Shown here piece after piece: positions 1-6,406 of a DNA stretch of 7,331 nucleotides. The position numbers and the translations under genes were made by a program. Positions within the stretch are counted from its first letter, which is position 1. The number at the start of each line of letters is the position of its first letter. The notes below the pieces were generated by a model, which had not been told where the DNA came from, did not search any database, and saw nothing but the letters and a program-made list of their open reading frames with translations. The stretch lies in assembly GCA_002409455.1 (NCBI GenBank), contig DHNI01000055.1, forward strand, positions 1 through 7,331, written 5' to 3'. The stretch is from Firmicutes bacterium UBA5420 (GTDB lineage Bacteria > Bacillota > Limnochordia > Darwinibacteriales > Darwinibacteriaceae).

Positions 1-6
1 GTAAGG

Positions 7-13
7 CCCCCTC
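7..13 (-). promoter_or_regulatory. Probable ribosome binding site of a gene beyond the left edge
   Basis: GAGGGGG on the minus strand lies 21 bases after the solute-binding protein stop, with six bases left before the window ends. No terminator hairpin lies between. This suggests the operon continues, most likely with permease genes of the same transporter, but no coding sequence is visible. Confidence 0.5.
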
Positions 14-34
14 AAAGTTGGCAAAACAAATTCG

Positions 35-1324
35 TTAGAAATCTTCGAGAATCTCTTCCACAGTCTGGGCCAGAGTATTCAGCGTTCCTTCGACAGGAGC
101 ACCTTCGTTGAAAATTAGGGCGAGAGCGTGGCGCCACTCGGTTGCAATGGAGTTATATGCTGGATGCAAACTGCGAGGGTTAATCCAACCACTCATGGCA
201 ACAATGTCAGCCATAGCAGGTTTACGGTCGAGATACTCAGCATACTCTGCCATTTCCATAACACTTTGACGAGTTGGGAAGTATCCAGTTTGGTCAGCCC
301 AATAGAGGTTAATTTCTGGGCTAGCCATGAACATCATGAACTGCCAAGCTGCGTTTTTCTGTCTTTGGGTAGCAACTGCAGGAATCAAAATGGTTGCGCC
401 GCCCACTTCACTCTTGAAGCTCACACCATCTTCTCCACCTGGAAGCCAGGCCATTCCAACTTCAAAATCACTATTGTCTACATACGTGTCATACAAGGAA
501 CTGGTGTGGAATACGCTAAATGCGCCGCCATCCCAGAAACGTTGCCTCATGTCAGGGGAAGCTGAGGTTCCGTAAGCATAGTAAGCATAACCCTTGTCGA
601 TCCACTCTTTCATCTTGGTGGTGACATAGATGGATGCTTCACCATTTAGGTCTGTGCTGAAACCATCTTCCAGAATAACGTCTACACCATTGTTCATAAA
701 CAAAGTCTCATAGTACCAATAGTCCCAGCCGCCAAATACTGTGCCATAACGGGCGGTTGTTCCATCTTCGTTGAAAACAGTGGCTTTTTCCAAAAAGGCT
801 TCGAACTCGTCAAATGTGCGAGGCATTTCGATACCTTCAGCATCAGCCATGTCTTTGTTATAATACATAACCTGTGTGGAGATAAGATAAGGTAAGACAA
901 TCTGTTGGCCGTTGTAGCTTGTGGCTGCAATTAGACCTTCACCAAAGTCCGCGATGTCAAAGTCATAGGCCTCGATATATGGATCGAGAACTTCAGTAAT
1001 ACCGGCTGCACCATAGCTCGGTGGATAGGATGTGTTCGCTGTTGCCAGTGCTGGTACTTCACCAGCAGCAACGGCAGCAATGAGCTGGGTGTTGATCTCA
1101 GTATAACTACCAATGTAGATGGGTTCTACTGTGATTAGAGGATTCTGTTCGTTGAAACGGTCAACCATGTAATTCAAGTGCTCATGCCATTGATCTTCAT
1201 GGGCATGCCACCATTGAATGGTGATGGGTTCCGTTACTTCGTACCGCGATGTGTCGGCTGCAGCAACACCAACGACAGACAACATCATTAGCAAAGCAAG
1301 GATTAAACTTATACGTTTTTTCAT
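35..1324 (-). CDS. Family 1 extracellular solute-binding protein of a sugar ABC transporter
   Basis: This is the exported substrate-capture subunit of a carbohydrate ABC importer (CUT1, MalE/UgpB-like); 429 residues, typical length. It begins with a Sec signal peptide: MKKR, a hydrophobic stretch (5-20), and a probable signal peptidase I site AAA|D at 23/24. There is no lipobox and no cysteine anywhere in the protein. The fold is recognisable from ITIQWWHAH (34-42), FNEQNP (57-62), SYTEINTQLIAAVAAGEVPAL (73-93), LPYLISTQVMYYNKDM (144-159), PRTFDEFEAFLEKA (168-181), GGWDYWYYETLFMNNG (198-213), AWLPGGEDG (292-300) and TGYFPTR (346-352). The many Trp and Tyr residues fit sugar stacking. The exact sugar cannot be assigned; close neighbours in these families bind oligosaccharides, monosaccharides or glycerol phosphate. 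It follows the GntR/LacI regulator, and a further gene probably follows past the left edge. Confidence 0.92.
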   Translation of the reverse strand: MKKRISLILALLMMLSVVGVAAADTSRYEVTEPITIQWWHAHEDQWHEHLNYMVDRFNEQNPLITVEPIYIGSYTEINTQLIAAVAAGEVPALATANTSYPPSYGAAGITEVLDPYIEAYDFDIADFGEGLIAATSYNGQQIVLPYLISTQVMYYNKDMADAEGIEMPRTFDEFEAFLEKATVFNEDGTTARYGTVFGGWDYWYYETLFMNNGVDVILEDGFSTDLNGEASIYVTTKMKEWIDKGYAYYAYGTSASPDMRQRFWDGGAFSVFHTSSLYDTYVDNSDFEVGMAWLPGGEDGVSFKSEVGGATILIPAVATQRQKNAAWQFMMFMASPEINLYWADQTGYFPTRQSVMEMAEYAEYLDRKPAMADIVAMSGWINPRSLHPAYNSIATEWRHALALIFNEGAPVEGTLNTLAQTVEEILEDF

Positions 1325-1335
1325 TTTAGGGTATT

Positions 1336-1342
1336 CCCTCCT
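1336..1342 (-). promoter_or_regulatory. Ribosome binding site of the solute-binding protein gene, long spacing
   Basis: AGGAGGG lies 11 bases before the ATG at 1324, slightly farther than usual. Between them GGGAATACCC could fold weakly (GGG with CCC). No other in-frame start with a better site is visible, and the signal peptide begins exactly at this ATG. Confidence 0.75.
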
Positions 1343-1366
1343 GAAATTGATTTGTGCAACACTTGC

Positions 1367-1393
1367 TCATACCAATACGACTGTCTGAGCCAT
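1367..1393 (-). other. Possible 8-codon ORF (MAQTVVLV) coupled to the regulator stop
   Basis: The regulator stop TGA shares its A with an ATG (TGATG at 1395-1391). That ATG opens an eight-residue frame, MAQTVVLV, ending in TGA at 1367. It has a very good Shine-Dalgarno sequence, GGGAGGTGG (1405-1397), about 5 bases before it, formed by the last glycine codons of the regulator. It ends 42 bases before the binding-protein start. It may be a translation-coupling or leader peptide, or simply what a poly-glycine C-terminus looks like in DNA. Confidence 0.25.
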
Positions 1394-2589
1394 CAACCAC
1401 CTCCCTTAATGGAGAAGGCACGCTGTGTAACTGGGGGTGCGCAGGATTCTCGCAAGACCAGCTCCATAGGTAAGGTTTGTCCTATGTTTTCATCTACGGT
1501 GCCCTCGAGTTCACCCAACAATATCTTCGCCGCCGCTTTACCAATTTCATATGTTGGACAGTTCACTGTTGTAATAGCCGGTTCAAGGTTAGCCGAGATC
1601 CCTATGTTATCAAACCCCATAATGGATAAATCCTGGCCCACTACGCGACCTGTCACTCGAGCTGCTCGCAAAAGGTCTGCTGCTGCCAGATCGTTTAGAC
1701 AAATAACGGCCGTCATCTCAGGCGACTGCTGTAGAAACTGCACCAACTCGGCAATCACTTCTCTTTCGTGTTCTTTGGACCGATCCTCCAAATAGACATA
1801 GCGGTGATCTTCAAGATCCGTTAGCAGCATAGCACGTTTTATGACTAGGCCGTGATCACTCATGGCATCTCTATATCCGCGAATACGATCACGCAGAGAA
1901 GCCATGAAACCAGGATGCTTCGTGACCAGCCCCACATTACGATGCCCCAATTCAAGAAGGTACGATGTGGCGTCATATCCACCTTGGTAGTTATTTGCCT
2001 CTACATAGTGGGAGTCCATGTAGGGATAATGCCTGGTCATCACAGTGGGAATGCCCTGCATCTGTAATTCAAACACCCAGGGATTATAGAAGTCAGAGGC
2101 CGTAGCGTGGATAATCACACCAGGACAACCCTGATCAATAATCTTTTTAATGTACTCACCCTCTGTTTTTTGGCTATTATTCGTCGAAAGCACCGAAACA
2201 CTGTATCCATGATGAAATAACACTTCCTGGGCCCCAGTGACAATGCGCCCTGTAAAGCTCGTAGTTAGGTATGGAACGAGGATCTGGATGTTGCCACCGC
2301 CAGTTGTCATGCGGGCCTTCTTATCGGCCACAAAAGTACCCCGTCCATGGAGTCGATCGATAAGACCGGCGTTTTCTAATGATATTAAGGCATGACGAAT
2401 TGTTGCACGACTTACACCATAGTGTGCGGCTAATTCTAGTTCCGTACCAAGTTTGTCCCCCGCTCGTAGCGTCGAGCGAATAATCTCGGCCTGGATCTTG
2501 CGAGCTATTTCTTCGTATAGACAATTTCCACTTTTAATCGCTTGACTCCGTTCGTTCATTGCAATAACACTACTCTCATATGCACTCAC
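1393..2589 (-). CDS. GntR/LacI hybrid transcriptional regulator of sugar uptake (AraR-type architecture)
   Basis: The 398-residue protein has two domains. Residues about 24-88 form a GntR-type winged helix: LYEEIARKIQAEI, then ELAAHYGVSRATIRHAL as the helix-turn-helix, and the wing LIDRLHGRGTFV. Residues about 100-390 form a LacI/periplasmic-binding-like sensor, with IQILVP, LGHRNVGLV (214-222), RIRGYRDAM, AVICLNDLAAADLL (294-307), LSIMGFDNI (321-329) and the final ITTVNCPTYEIGKAAA. This layout is that of AraR and relatives, which bind DNA as dimers and release it on binding a sugar. The effector here is unknown, so I give no symbol. It is followed 68 bases later by a sugar-binding protein gene, its likely target, and preceded by a promoter with an inverted repeat. 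Start is uncertain: GTG at 2589 has a weak AGAAG upstream, and the ATG at 2559 lacks a good site. An in-frame TAA lies just before the GTG. Confidence 0.9.
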   Translation of the reverse strand: MSAYESSVIAMNERSQAIKSGNCLYEEIARKIQAEIIRSTLRAGDKLGTELELAAHYGVSRATIRHALISLENAGLIDRLHGRGTFVADKKARMTTGGGNIQILVPYLTTSFTGRIVTGAQEVLFHHGYSVSVLSTNNSQKTEGEYIKKIIDQGCPGVIIHATASDFYNPWVFELQMQGIPTVMTRHYPYMDSHYVEANNYQGGYDATSYLLELGHRNVGLVTKHPGFMASLRDRIRGYRDAMSDHGLVIKRAMLLTDLEDHRYVYLEDRSKEHEREVIAELVQFLQQSPEMTAVICLNDLAAADLLRAARVTGRVVGQDLSIMGFDNIGISANLEPAITTVNCPTYEIGKAAAKILLGELEGTVDENIGQTLPMELVLRESCAPPVTQRAFSIKGGG

Positions 2590-2612
2590 TTAGTAAGCTT
2601 CTTCTGAAATTA

Positions 2613-2641
2613 ACAATACCACTACTGCAAAGGTCTGTCAA
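2613..2641 (-). promoter_or_regulatory. Promoter of the regulator / solute-binding protein unit (sigma-70/SigA type)
   Basis: On the minus strand a perfect -35 box TTGACA (2641-2636) is separated by 17 bases from TATTGT (2618-2613), which matches the -10 consensus at four of six positions. Transcription would start near 2606-2605, giving a leader of only about 16 bases if the GTG at 2589 is used, or about 46 if the ATG at 2559 is used. It lies downstream of the eno terminator and is the only convincing promoter I see in the window. Confidence 0.75.
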
Positions 2642-2659
2642 TCACAAAAGGACTGACCT
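2631..2659. promoter_or_regulatory. Interrupted inverted repeat over the -35 box, candidate operator
   Basis: AGGTCTGTC (2631-2639) and GACTGACCT (2651-2659) are inverted copies matching at 8 of 9 positions, separated by 11 bases. The left arm covers most of the -35 hexamer and the centre lies near 2645. The half-site distance is close to two helical turns, which suits a dimeric DNA-binding protein. The adjacent regulator is the obvious candidate to bind here, giving autoregulation, but this is inference. It does not resemble the known AraR operator. Confidence 0.45.
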
Positions 2660-2752
2660 CCTGCTACTGCCGCTTCCATTAATTATGCCTTTAGGGGCAA
2701 ACATACCCCTTACAAATAAAGCTATCTATCGTCCATATGGGTCTTTGGCGAA

Positions 2753-2790
2753 CAAAAAAGACGACAAGGTCCTAAGATAGGACTTTGCCG
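2753..2790 (-). terminator. Rho-independent terminator of the glycolytic operon
   Basis: Read on the minus strand, CGGCAAAGTCCTA (2790-2778) pairs with TAGGACCTTGTCG (2774-2762) around a three-base TCT loop. This is a 13-position stem with one G-U wobble and one A-C mismatch. It is followed by TC and six T (2759-2754), then GTT. It starts 18 bases after the eno stop. Hairpin plus T run is the classical intrinsic terminator layout. On the plus strand the hairpin is followed only by TTTGCCG, so I do not regard it as bidirectional. Confidence 0.9.
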
Positions 2791-2806
2791 CCTAAGGCTG
2801 GACTTT
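2771..2806. repeat. Imperfect 16-base direct repeat overlapping the eno terminator
   Basis: On the plus strand, CCTAAGATAGGACTTT (2771-2786) and CCTAAGGCTGGACTTT (2791-2806) agree at 13 of 16 positions with a 20-base offset. The second copy lies between the terminator and the eno stop. It is either a remnant of local duplication or an alternative partner for the terminator stem. Function is unknown. Confidence 0.6.
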
Positions 2807-2808
2807 TC

Positions 2809-4092
2809 TTATTTTTTAATATTATAAAACGCACTGTAGCTTGGATATTGGGCTGTAAAGTCTAACTCTTCTTCAATCCGAAGCAATTGGTTATACTTGG
2901 CAACTCGGTCTGTTCTGCTCGGAGCACCAGTCTTAATCTGTCCAGCATTCGTTGCCACCACTAGATCAGCAATCGTAGTGTCTTCGCTCTCACCTGAGCG
3001 GTGTGACACAACGGCAGTGTAACCTGCCCGCTTAGCCATCTCAATGGCATTTAACGTTTCGGTCAAGGTACCGATTTGGTTGACTTTAATTAGAATTGAG
3101 TTGGCAATGTTTCGCTCGATGCCCTTTTTCAATCGTTCGGTGTTGGTCACAAACAAATCGTCGCCAACGAGTTGAACTTTGTCTCCAATGGCCTCCGTGA
3201 GCTTTTTCCAGCCATCCCACTCATCTTCGCTGAGGGCATCCTCAATGGAGATAATTGGATACTTATCCGCGAGATCTTTGTAATAGGCCACCATCTCATC
3301 GGTATCCAAAACTTTGCCTTCGCCTTCGAGATGATACTTGCCATCTTTAAACAGTTCTGTGGCTGCTACGTCTAGAGCGATAAAAGCATCTTGACCAGGC
3401 TTATAACCGGCCTTTTCGATGGCTTCAATAATGACTTGAATAGCCTCTTCATTGGACTTTAGATTAGGAGCAAAACCACCCTCATCACCAACAGCGGTAT
3501 TAAGACCTCGGCCCTTCAAAACCGCTTTGAGGCTGTGGAAGACCTCGGCACCCATTCGTAGAGCCTCTTTGAAGCTCTTTGCACCAACAGGCATAACCAT
3601 GAATTCCTGAATGTCCACGTTATTATCAGCATGGGCACCGCCGTTTAAAATGTTCAACATGGGCACTGGTAGATTCGTGGCAGCAACTCCGCCGATGTAT
3701 CGATATAGGGGCATGCCAAGATAGTTTGCGGCCGCATGGGCACAAGCAAGAGACACACCCAAGATGGCGTTGGCACCTAATTTCCCCTTATTGGGTGTTC
3801 CATCCAAATCAATCATGATCTGGTCAATGATCACCTGATCCAGCACATTCATACCGACCAGTTCTGGAGCAATAAACTCTATTACGTTCTCCACCGCTTT
3901 TTGAACGCCTTTGCCCAAATAACGTCCTTTATCACCATCACGCAATTCCACCGCTTCAAAAGCGCCTGTCGAAGCTCCTGAGGGCACAATCGACCTACCT
4001 GTAGTGCCGTCAACTAAGAAAACTTCTACTTCTACTGTGGGATTACCTCGAGAATCAAGAACCTCCCGAGCTAGTATACCATCAATAATCAT
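2809..4092 (-). CDS. eno: Enolase (phosphopyruvate hydratase)
   Basis: Enolase dehydrates 2-phosphoglycerate to phosphoenolpyruvate with Mg2+; it is cytoplasmic, and in many bacteria a fraction is also found at the cell surface. The 427 residues are near the usual 428-433. Visible features are the start AREVLDSRGNPTVEVEV, the mobile loop SGAST (38-42), H154 and E163 in GGAHADNNVDIQEF, the acid E204 in GDEGG, the metal ligands D241, E284 (SIEDAL) and D311 (VGDD), the catalytic base K336 in the signature LIKVNQIGT, the SHRSGE segment (363-368), and K387 in QIKTGAPSRTDR. No key residue is missing. The ATG at 4092 overlaps gpmI by 11 bases and is preceded by GAGGAGG at a 7-base distance, the strongest ribosome binding site in the operon. 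It is the last gene of the unit: a terminator follows the TAA stop. Confidence 0.99.
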   Translation of the reverse strand: MIIDGILAREVLDSRGNPTVEVEVFLVDGTTGRSIVPSGASTGAFEAVELRDGDKGRYLGKGVQKAVENVIEFIAPELVGMNVLDQVIIDQIMIDLDGTPNKGKLGANAILGVSLACAHAAANYLGMPLYRYIGGVAATNLPVPMLNILNGGAHADNNVDIQEFMVMPVGAKSFKEALRMGAEVFHSLKAVLKGRGLNTAVGDEGGFAPNLKSNEEAIQVIIEAIEKAGYKPGQDAFIALDVAATELFKDGKYHLEGEGKVLDTDEMVAYYKDLADKYPIISIEDALSEDEWDGWKKLTEAIGDKVQLVGDDLFVTNTERLKKGIERNIANSILIKVNQIGTLTETLNAIEMAKRAGYTAVVSHRSGESEDTTIADLVVATNAGQIKTGAPSRTDRVAKYNQLLRIEEELDFTAQYPSYSAFYNIKK

Positions 4093-5626
4093 CTGCTTTC
4101 CTCCTCAAAATTATGCTCTCACCAGTCATTTCCGCTGGCCTCTGTACATTCATCAAATCTAAGAGCGAAGGCGCCAGATCAGCCAAGATACCTGGCTTCA
4201 CGCTGTAACTTGCCGGGGCACCAAAAAGCCACACCGGTACTAAATTCGTGGTATGGGCTGTGTAAGGTTCAGTAGACTGGGGATCAACCATCTGCTCACA
4301 ATTGCCGTGATCTGCCGTAATGATAGCCATGCCACCTTGATCCTGTATCGCTTCGAGCACTTTTCCAAGTCCGGTATCCACCGCTTCTACAGCGGCAACA
4401 GCCGCTTCGAACACACCGGTGTGCCCCACCATATCACAGTTGGCATAGTTCAGCACAATGAGATCAAAGGTTCCATCCTTTATCGCGGCCACGGCACGCT
4501 CTGTCACCTCAGGCGCGCTCATCTCGGGCTTAAGGTCATAGGTTGGAACATCCGGCGAAGGAACAAGAATTCTCTCCTCACCCGGGTTCGGTTTTTCCAC
4601 ACCACCATTGAAAAAGAAAGTCACATGTGCGTACTTCTCCGTTTCGGCAATGCGCAGTTGTCTCTTACCTAAGCCGCCTAAGTATTCGCCTAATGTATTC
4701 TTAAGATCTTGGGGTTCAAAGGCAAAGGGAACGGAAAGGTTAGCATCATATTGGGTCATGGTGGCATAGAAAATATCTAGTTTCTTGCCCCGTTCAAACC
4801 CATCGAAGGCATCATTCACTAACGCCCAGCTAATTTCTCGAGCCCGGTCTGCCCTAAAATTAAAGAAGAATACACTATCTCCGTCCAAAATCGGCCCTAC
4901 CGCCTTGCCGTCTTTGATTAAGACGGTGGGGACGACAAATTCGTCTGTCTCACCACGGGCGTATGCTTCTTGAATAGCTGCAGCGCTACTCATGGCCGTA
5001 CGACCCTGACCCTGTAGGGCCTGGTAGGCCTTCTCCACCCGTTCCCAGCGCTTATCTCTATCCATAGCATAGTAGCGACCAGATACCGTCGCAATTTCGC
5101 CTACACCAATTCTGTCCAATTCTGTTTCTAAAGTGGATAGATATTCATGGGCACTAGAAGGGGGAACATCACGCCCATCAAGGAAGGCGTGGACAAAAAC
5201 ACGGCTCAAACCGTAATCCTTCGCCATCTGCACCAGAGCGTATACGTGATCCGTATGGCTGTGGACACCGCCAGGTGAAACTAGACCCATAAGGTGTAGT
5301 GCTCCTCCTGTGTTCTTCGCATGTTCCATCGACGCCACCAGCGTAGGGTTCACGAAGAAATCCCCGTCTCGAATGGACTTTGAAATTCTTACCACGTCTT
5401 GATAGACAATGCGGCCAGCCCCAATATTCAGATGCCCTACATTAGAATCACCCATTTGGCCATCCATCAGCCCAACGCTCTCACCCGAAGCAGAAAGATG
5501 GGCTCGGGGAGCGTGATTCTCAAGCCAATCCACAGTGGGAGTTTTAGCTGCTTTAATAGCATTTCCTTCCACTGCTTCGCTTAGGCCAAAACCGTCAAGG
5601 ATAATCAATGCTGTTGGCTTTTTCAT
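4082..5626 (-). CDS. gpmI: Cofactor-independent phosphoglycerate mutase (Mn2+-dependent)
   Basis: This enzyme converts 3-phosphoglycerate to 2-phosphoglycerate through a phosphoserine intermediate, without 2,3-bisphosphoglycerate. It belongs to the alkaline phosphatase superfamily and is unrelated to the GpmA type. The 514 residues fit the family. By alignment from memory with the Bacillus enzyme, the metal ligands are D11 (ILDGFG), the nucleophile S61 (GDSNVGH), D398 and H402 (NCDMVGH), D439 and H440 (TADHGN) and H458 (TAHT). Substrate residues are H122 (VHSH), D153 (DGRD), R184, R190, R258 and R261 (NFRADRAR), and K331. All are present, so the enzyme should be active. A GTG at 5638 gives a start four residues longer, but the ATG at 5626 has AAAAGGTG 9 bases upstream and gives the standard MKKPTALIILDGFG beginning. 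Its 3' end overlaps eno by 11 bases. Confidence 0.98.
   Translation of the reverse strand: MKKPTALIILDGFGLSEAVEGNAIKAAKTPTVDWLENHAPRAHLSASGESVGLMDGQMGDSNVGHLNIGAGRIVYQDVVRISKSIRDGDFFVNPTLVASMEHAKNTGGALHLMGLVSPGGVHSHTDHVYALVQMAKDYGLSRVFVHAFLDGRDVPPSSAHEYLSTLETELDRIGVGEIATVSGRYYAMDRDKRWERVEKAYQALQGQGRTAMSSAAAIQEAYARGETDEFVVPTVLIKDGKAVGPILDGDSVFFFNFRADRAREISWALVNDAFDGFERGKKLDIFYATMTQYDANLSVPFAFEPQDLKNTLGEYLGGLGKRQLRIAETEKYAHVTFFFNGGVEKPNPGEERILVPSPDVPTYDLKPEMSAPEVTERAVAAIKDGTFDLIVLNYANCDMVGHTGVFEAAVAAVEAVDTGLGKVLEAIQDQGGMAIITADHGNCEQMVDPQSTEPYTAHTTNLVPVWLFGAPASYSVKPGILADLAPSLLDLMNVQRPAEMTGESIILRRKADDY
4100..4106 (-). promoter_or_regulatory. Ribosome binding site of eno, inside the gpmI coding sequence
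   Basis: GAGGAGG stands 7 bases before the eno ATG and lies within the last codons of gpmI. Initiation on eno therefore happens while ribosomes finish gpmI, which suggests coupling together with high independent initiation. Confidence 0.85.
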
Positions 5627-5635
5627 CGTTTCACA

Positions 5636-5643
5636 CACCTTTT
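5636..5643 (-). promoter_or_regulatory. Ribosome binding site of gpmI
   Basis: AAAAGGTG lies 9 bases before the ATG at 5626, in the 24-base gap after the tpiA stop. The alternative GTG start at 5638 would lie inside this site, which argues for the ATG. Confidence 0.75.
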
Positions 5644-5650
5644 GGAATCC

Positions 5651-6394
5651 CTAGTACTTGATAATACCAACAAAATCCTTAACGTTAAGGCTTGCACCGC
5701 CTACTAACGCTCCATCAATTTCGGGTTGATCCATGAATTCGGCAATATTGCCAGGTTTGACACTACCACCGTATTGAATCCGTACCTTCTCCGCCAGATT
5801 GGAGCCGAAGAGTTTTGCCAAAGCCTGACGAATGGAGGCGATAACTTGGTTGGCATCGTGTCCGTTCGATGTTTCGCCCGTGCCAATGGCCCAAATGGGC
5901 TCGTAAGCGATGACGACTCTATCAAGTTGCTCTGGATTAACATCCGCGAGACCCTTTGTCGTCTGGCCCACCACGATATCTTCTGTCTGCCCAGCCTTAC
6001 GCTGCGTTAACGTTTCGCCTACACACAAGATGGGCCGCAAACCGGCTTCTAAGGCTTTCAGCACCTTTTTGTTAATCAGCTCATCTTCTTCCTTGAAAAT
6101 TTCCCTGCGCTCCGAGTGACCTAAGATGACATATTCACAGCCCACATCTTCTAACATAGCTGCCGATATCTCTCCGGTATAGGCCCCCTCTTCAGCAAAG
6201 TACATGTTTTGGGCACCTAGTTTCACTTTGCCAAGTCCCAAGGCATTGAGGGATGAAAGGCTAGTGAAAGGTGCACAGATGACAACTTCTACAGGGCTAC
6301 CTGCAACTAATTCATCAAGTTTACGAGCGAGTTCAGTCGCTTCACCTACATTTTTGTGCATCTTCCAGTTTCCTGCAATTATTGGAGTACGCAT
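5651..6394 (-). CDS. tpiA: Triosephosphate isomerase
   Basis: This enzyme interconverts dihydroxyacetone phosphate and glyceraldehyde 3-phosphate in glycolysis and gluconeogenesis; it is normally a cytoplasmic dimer. The 247 residues match the usual length. The active-site set is complete: N9 and K11 in AGNWKMHKN, H93 in GHSERRE (92-98), and the catalytic base E165 in AYEPIWAIGTG (163-173), followed by the phosphate-gripping motifs YGGSV (208-212) and LVGGASL (230-236). The flexible loop 6 reads GTGETS, with Glu where Lys or Arg is commonest. I chose the ATG at 6394 because AGAGGTG lies 5 bases upstream and the protein then begins MRTPIIAGNWKM as in the family. An in-frame ATG at 6415 would overlap pgk by 11 bases and has no ribosome binding site. 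It is the second gene of the glycolytic unit, 24 bases before gpmI. Confidence 0.98.
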   Translation of the reverse strand: MRTPIIAGNWKMHKNVGEATELARKLDELVAGSPVEVVICAPFTSLSSLNALGLGKVKLGAQNMYFAEEGAYTGEISAAMLEDVGCEYVILGHSERREIFKEEDELINKKVLKALEAGLRPILCVGETLTQRKAGQTEDIVVGQTTKGLADVNPEQLDRVVIAYEPIWAIGTGETSNGHDANQVIASIRQALAKLFGSNLAEKVRIQYGGSVKPGNIAEFMDQPEIDGALVGGASLNVKDFVGIIKY

Positions 6395-6399
6395 AATTT

Positions 6400-6406
6400 C
6401 ACCTCT
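6400..6406 (-). promoter_or_regulatory. Ribosome binding site of tpiA, overlapping the pgk stop codon
   Basis: AGAGGTG lies 5 bases before the ATG at 6394. Its first two bases are the last two of the pgk TAG stop, so ribosomes ending on pgk stop directly on this site. That suggests translational coupling, and it decides the tpiA start against the upstream ATG at 6415. Confidence 0.85.

Noticed and set aside
128..565. 145-codon plus-strand open frame inside the solute-binding protein gene
   Set aside because: Fully antisense to a clear gene, with no domain or initiation signal.
1352..1795. 147-codon plus-strand open frame over the regulator's 3' end
   Set aside because: Antisense to the LacI-like domain; composition follows from the opposite strand and no family is recognisable.
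2643..2705. 20-codon minus-strand frame (MFAPKG...) upstream of the regulator promoter
   Set aside because: AAGGGG sits only about one base from its ATG, too close for initiation, and it lies upstream of the mapped promoter and downstream of the eno terminator.
2691..2712. Inverted repeat TTAGGGG / CCCCTTA as a second terminator or operator
   Set aside because: Arms of six matches in seven around an 8-base spacer, but with no T run on either strand and no overlap with a promoter box; could be chance.
2590..2752. Riboswitch, T-box or catabolite-repression (cre) site before the regulator
   Set aside because: The leader is only about 16 to 46 bases after the promoter, too short for a riboswitch, and I find no good match to the cre consensus.
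2580..2780. 66-codon plus-strand open frame in the intergenic region
   Set aside because: It runs through the promoter, the inverted repeat and the terminator, begins inside the regulator gene, and has low-complexity Leu-rich sequence without a convincing ribosome binding site.
4253..4672. 139-codon plus-strand open frame inside gpmI
   Set aside because: Antisense shadow of conserved active-site segments of the mutase; no recognisable domain.
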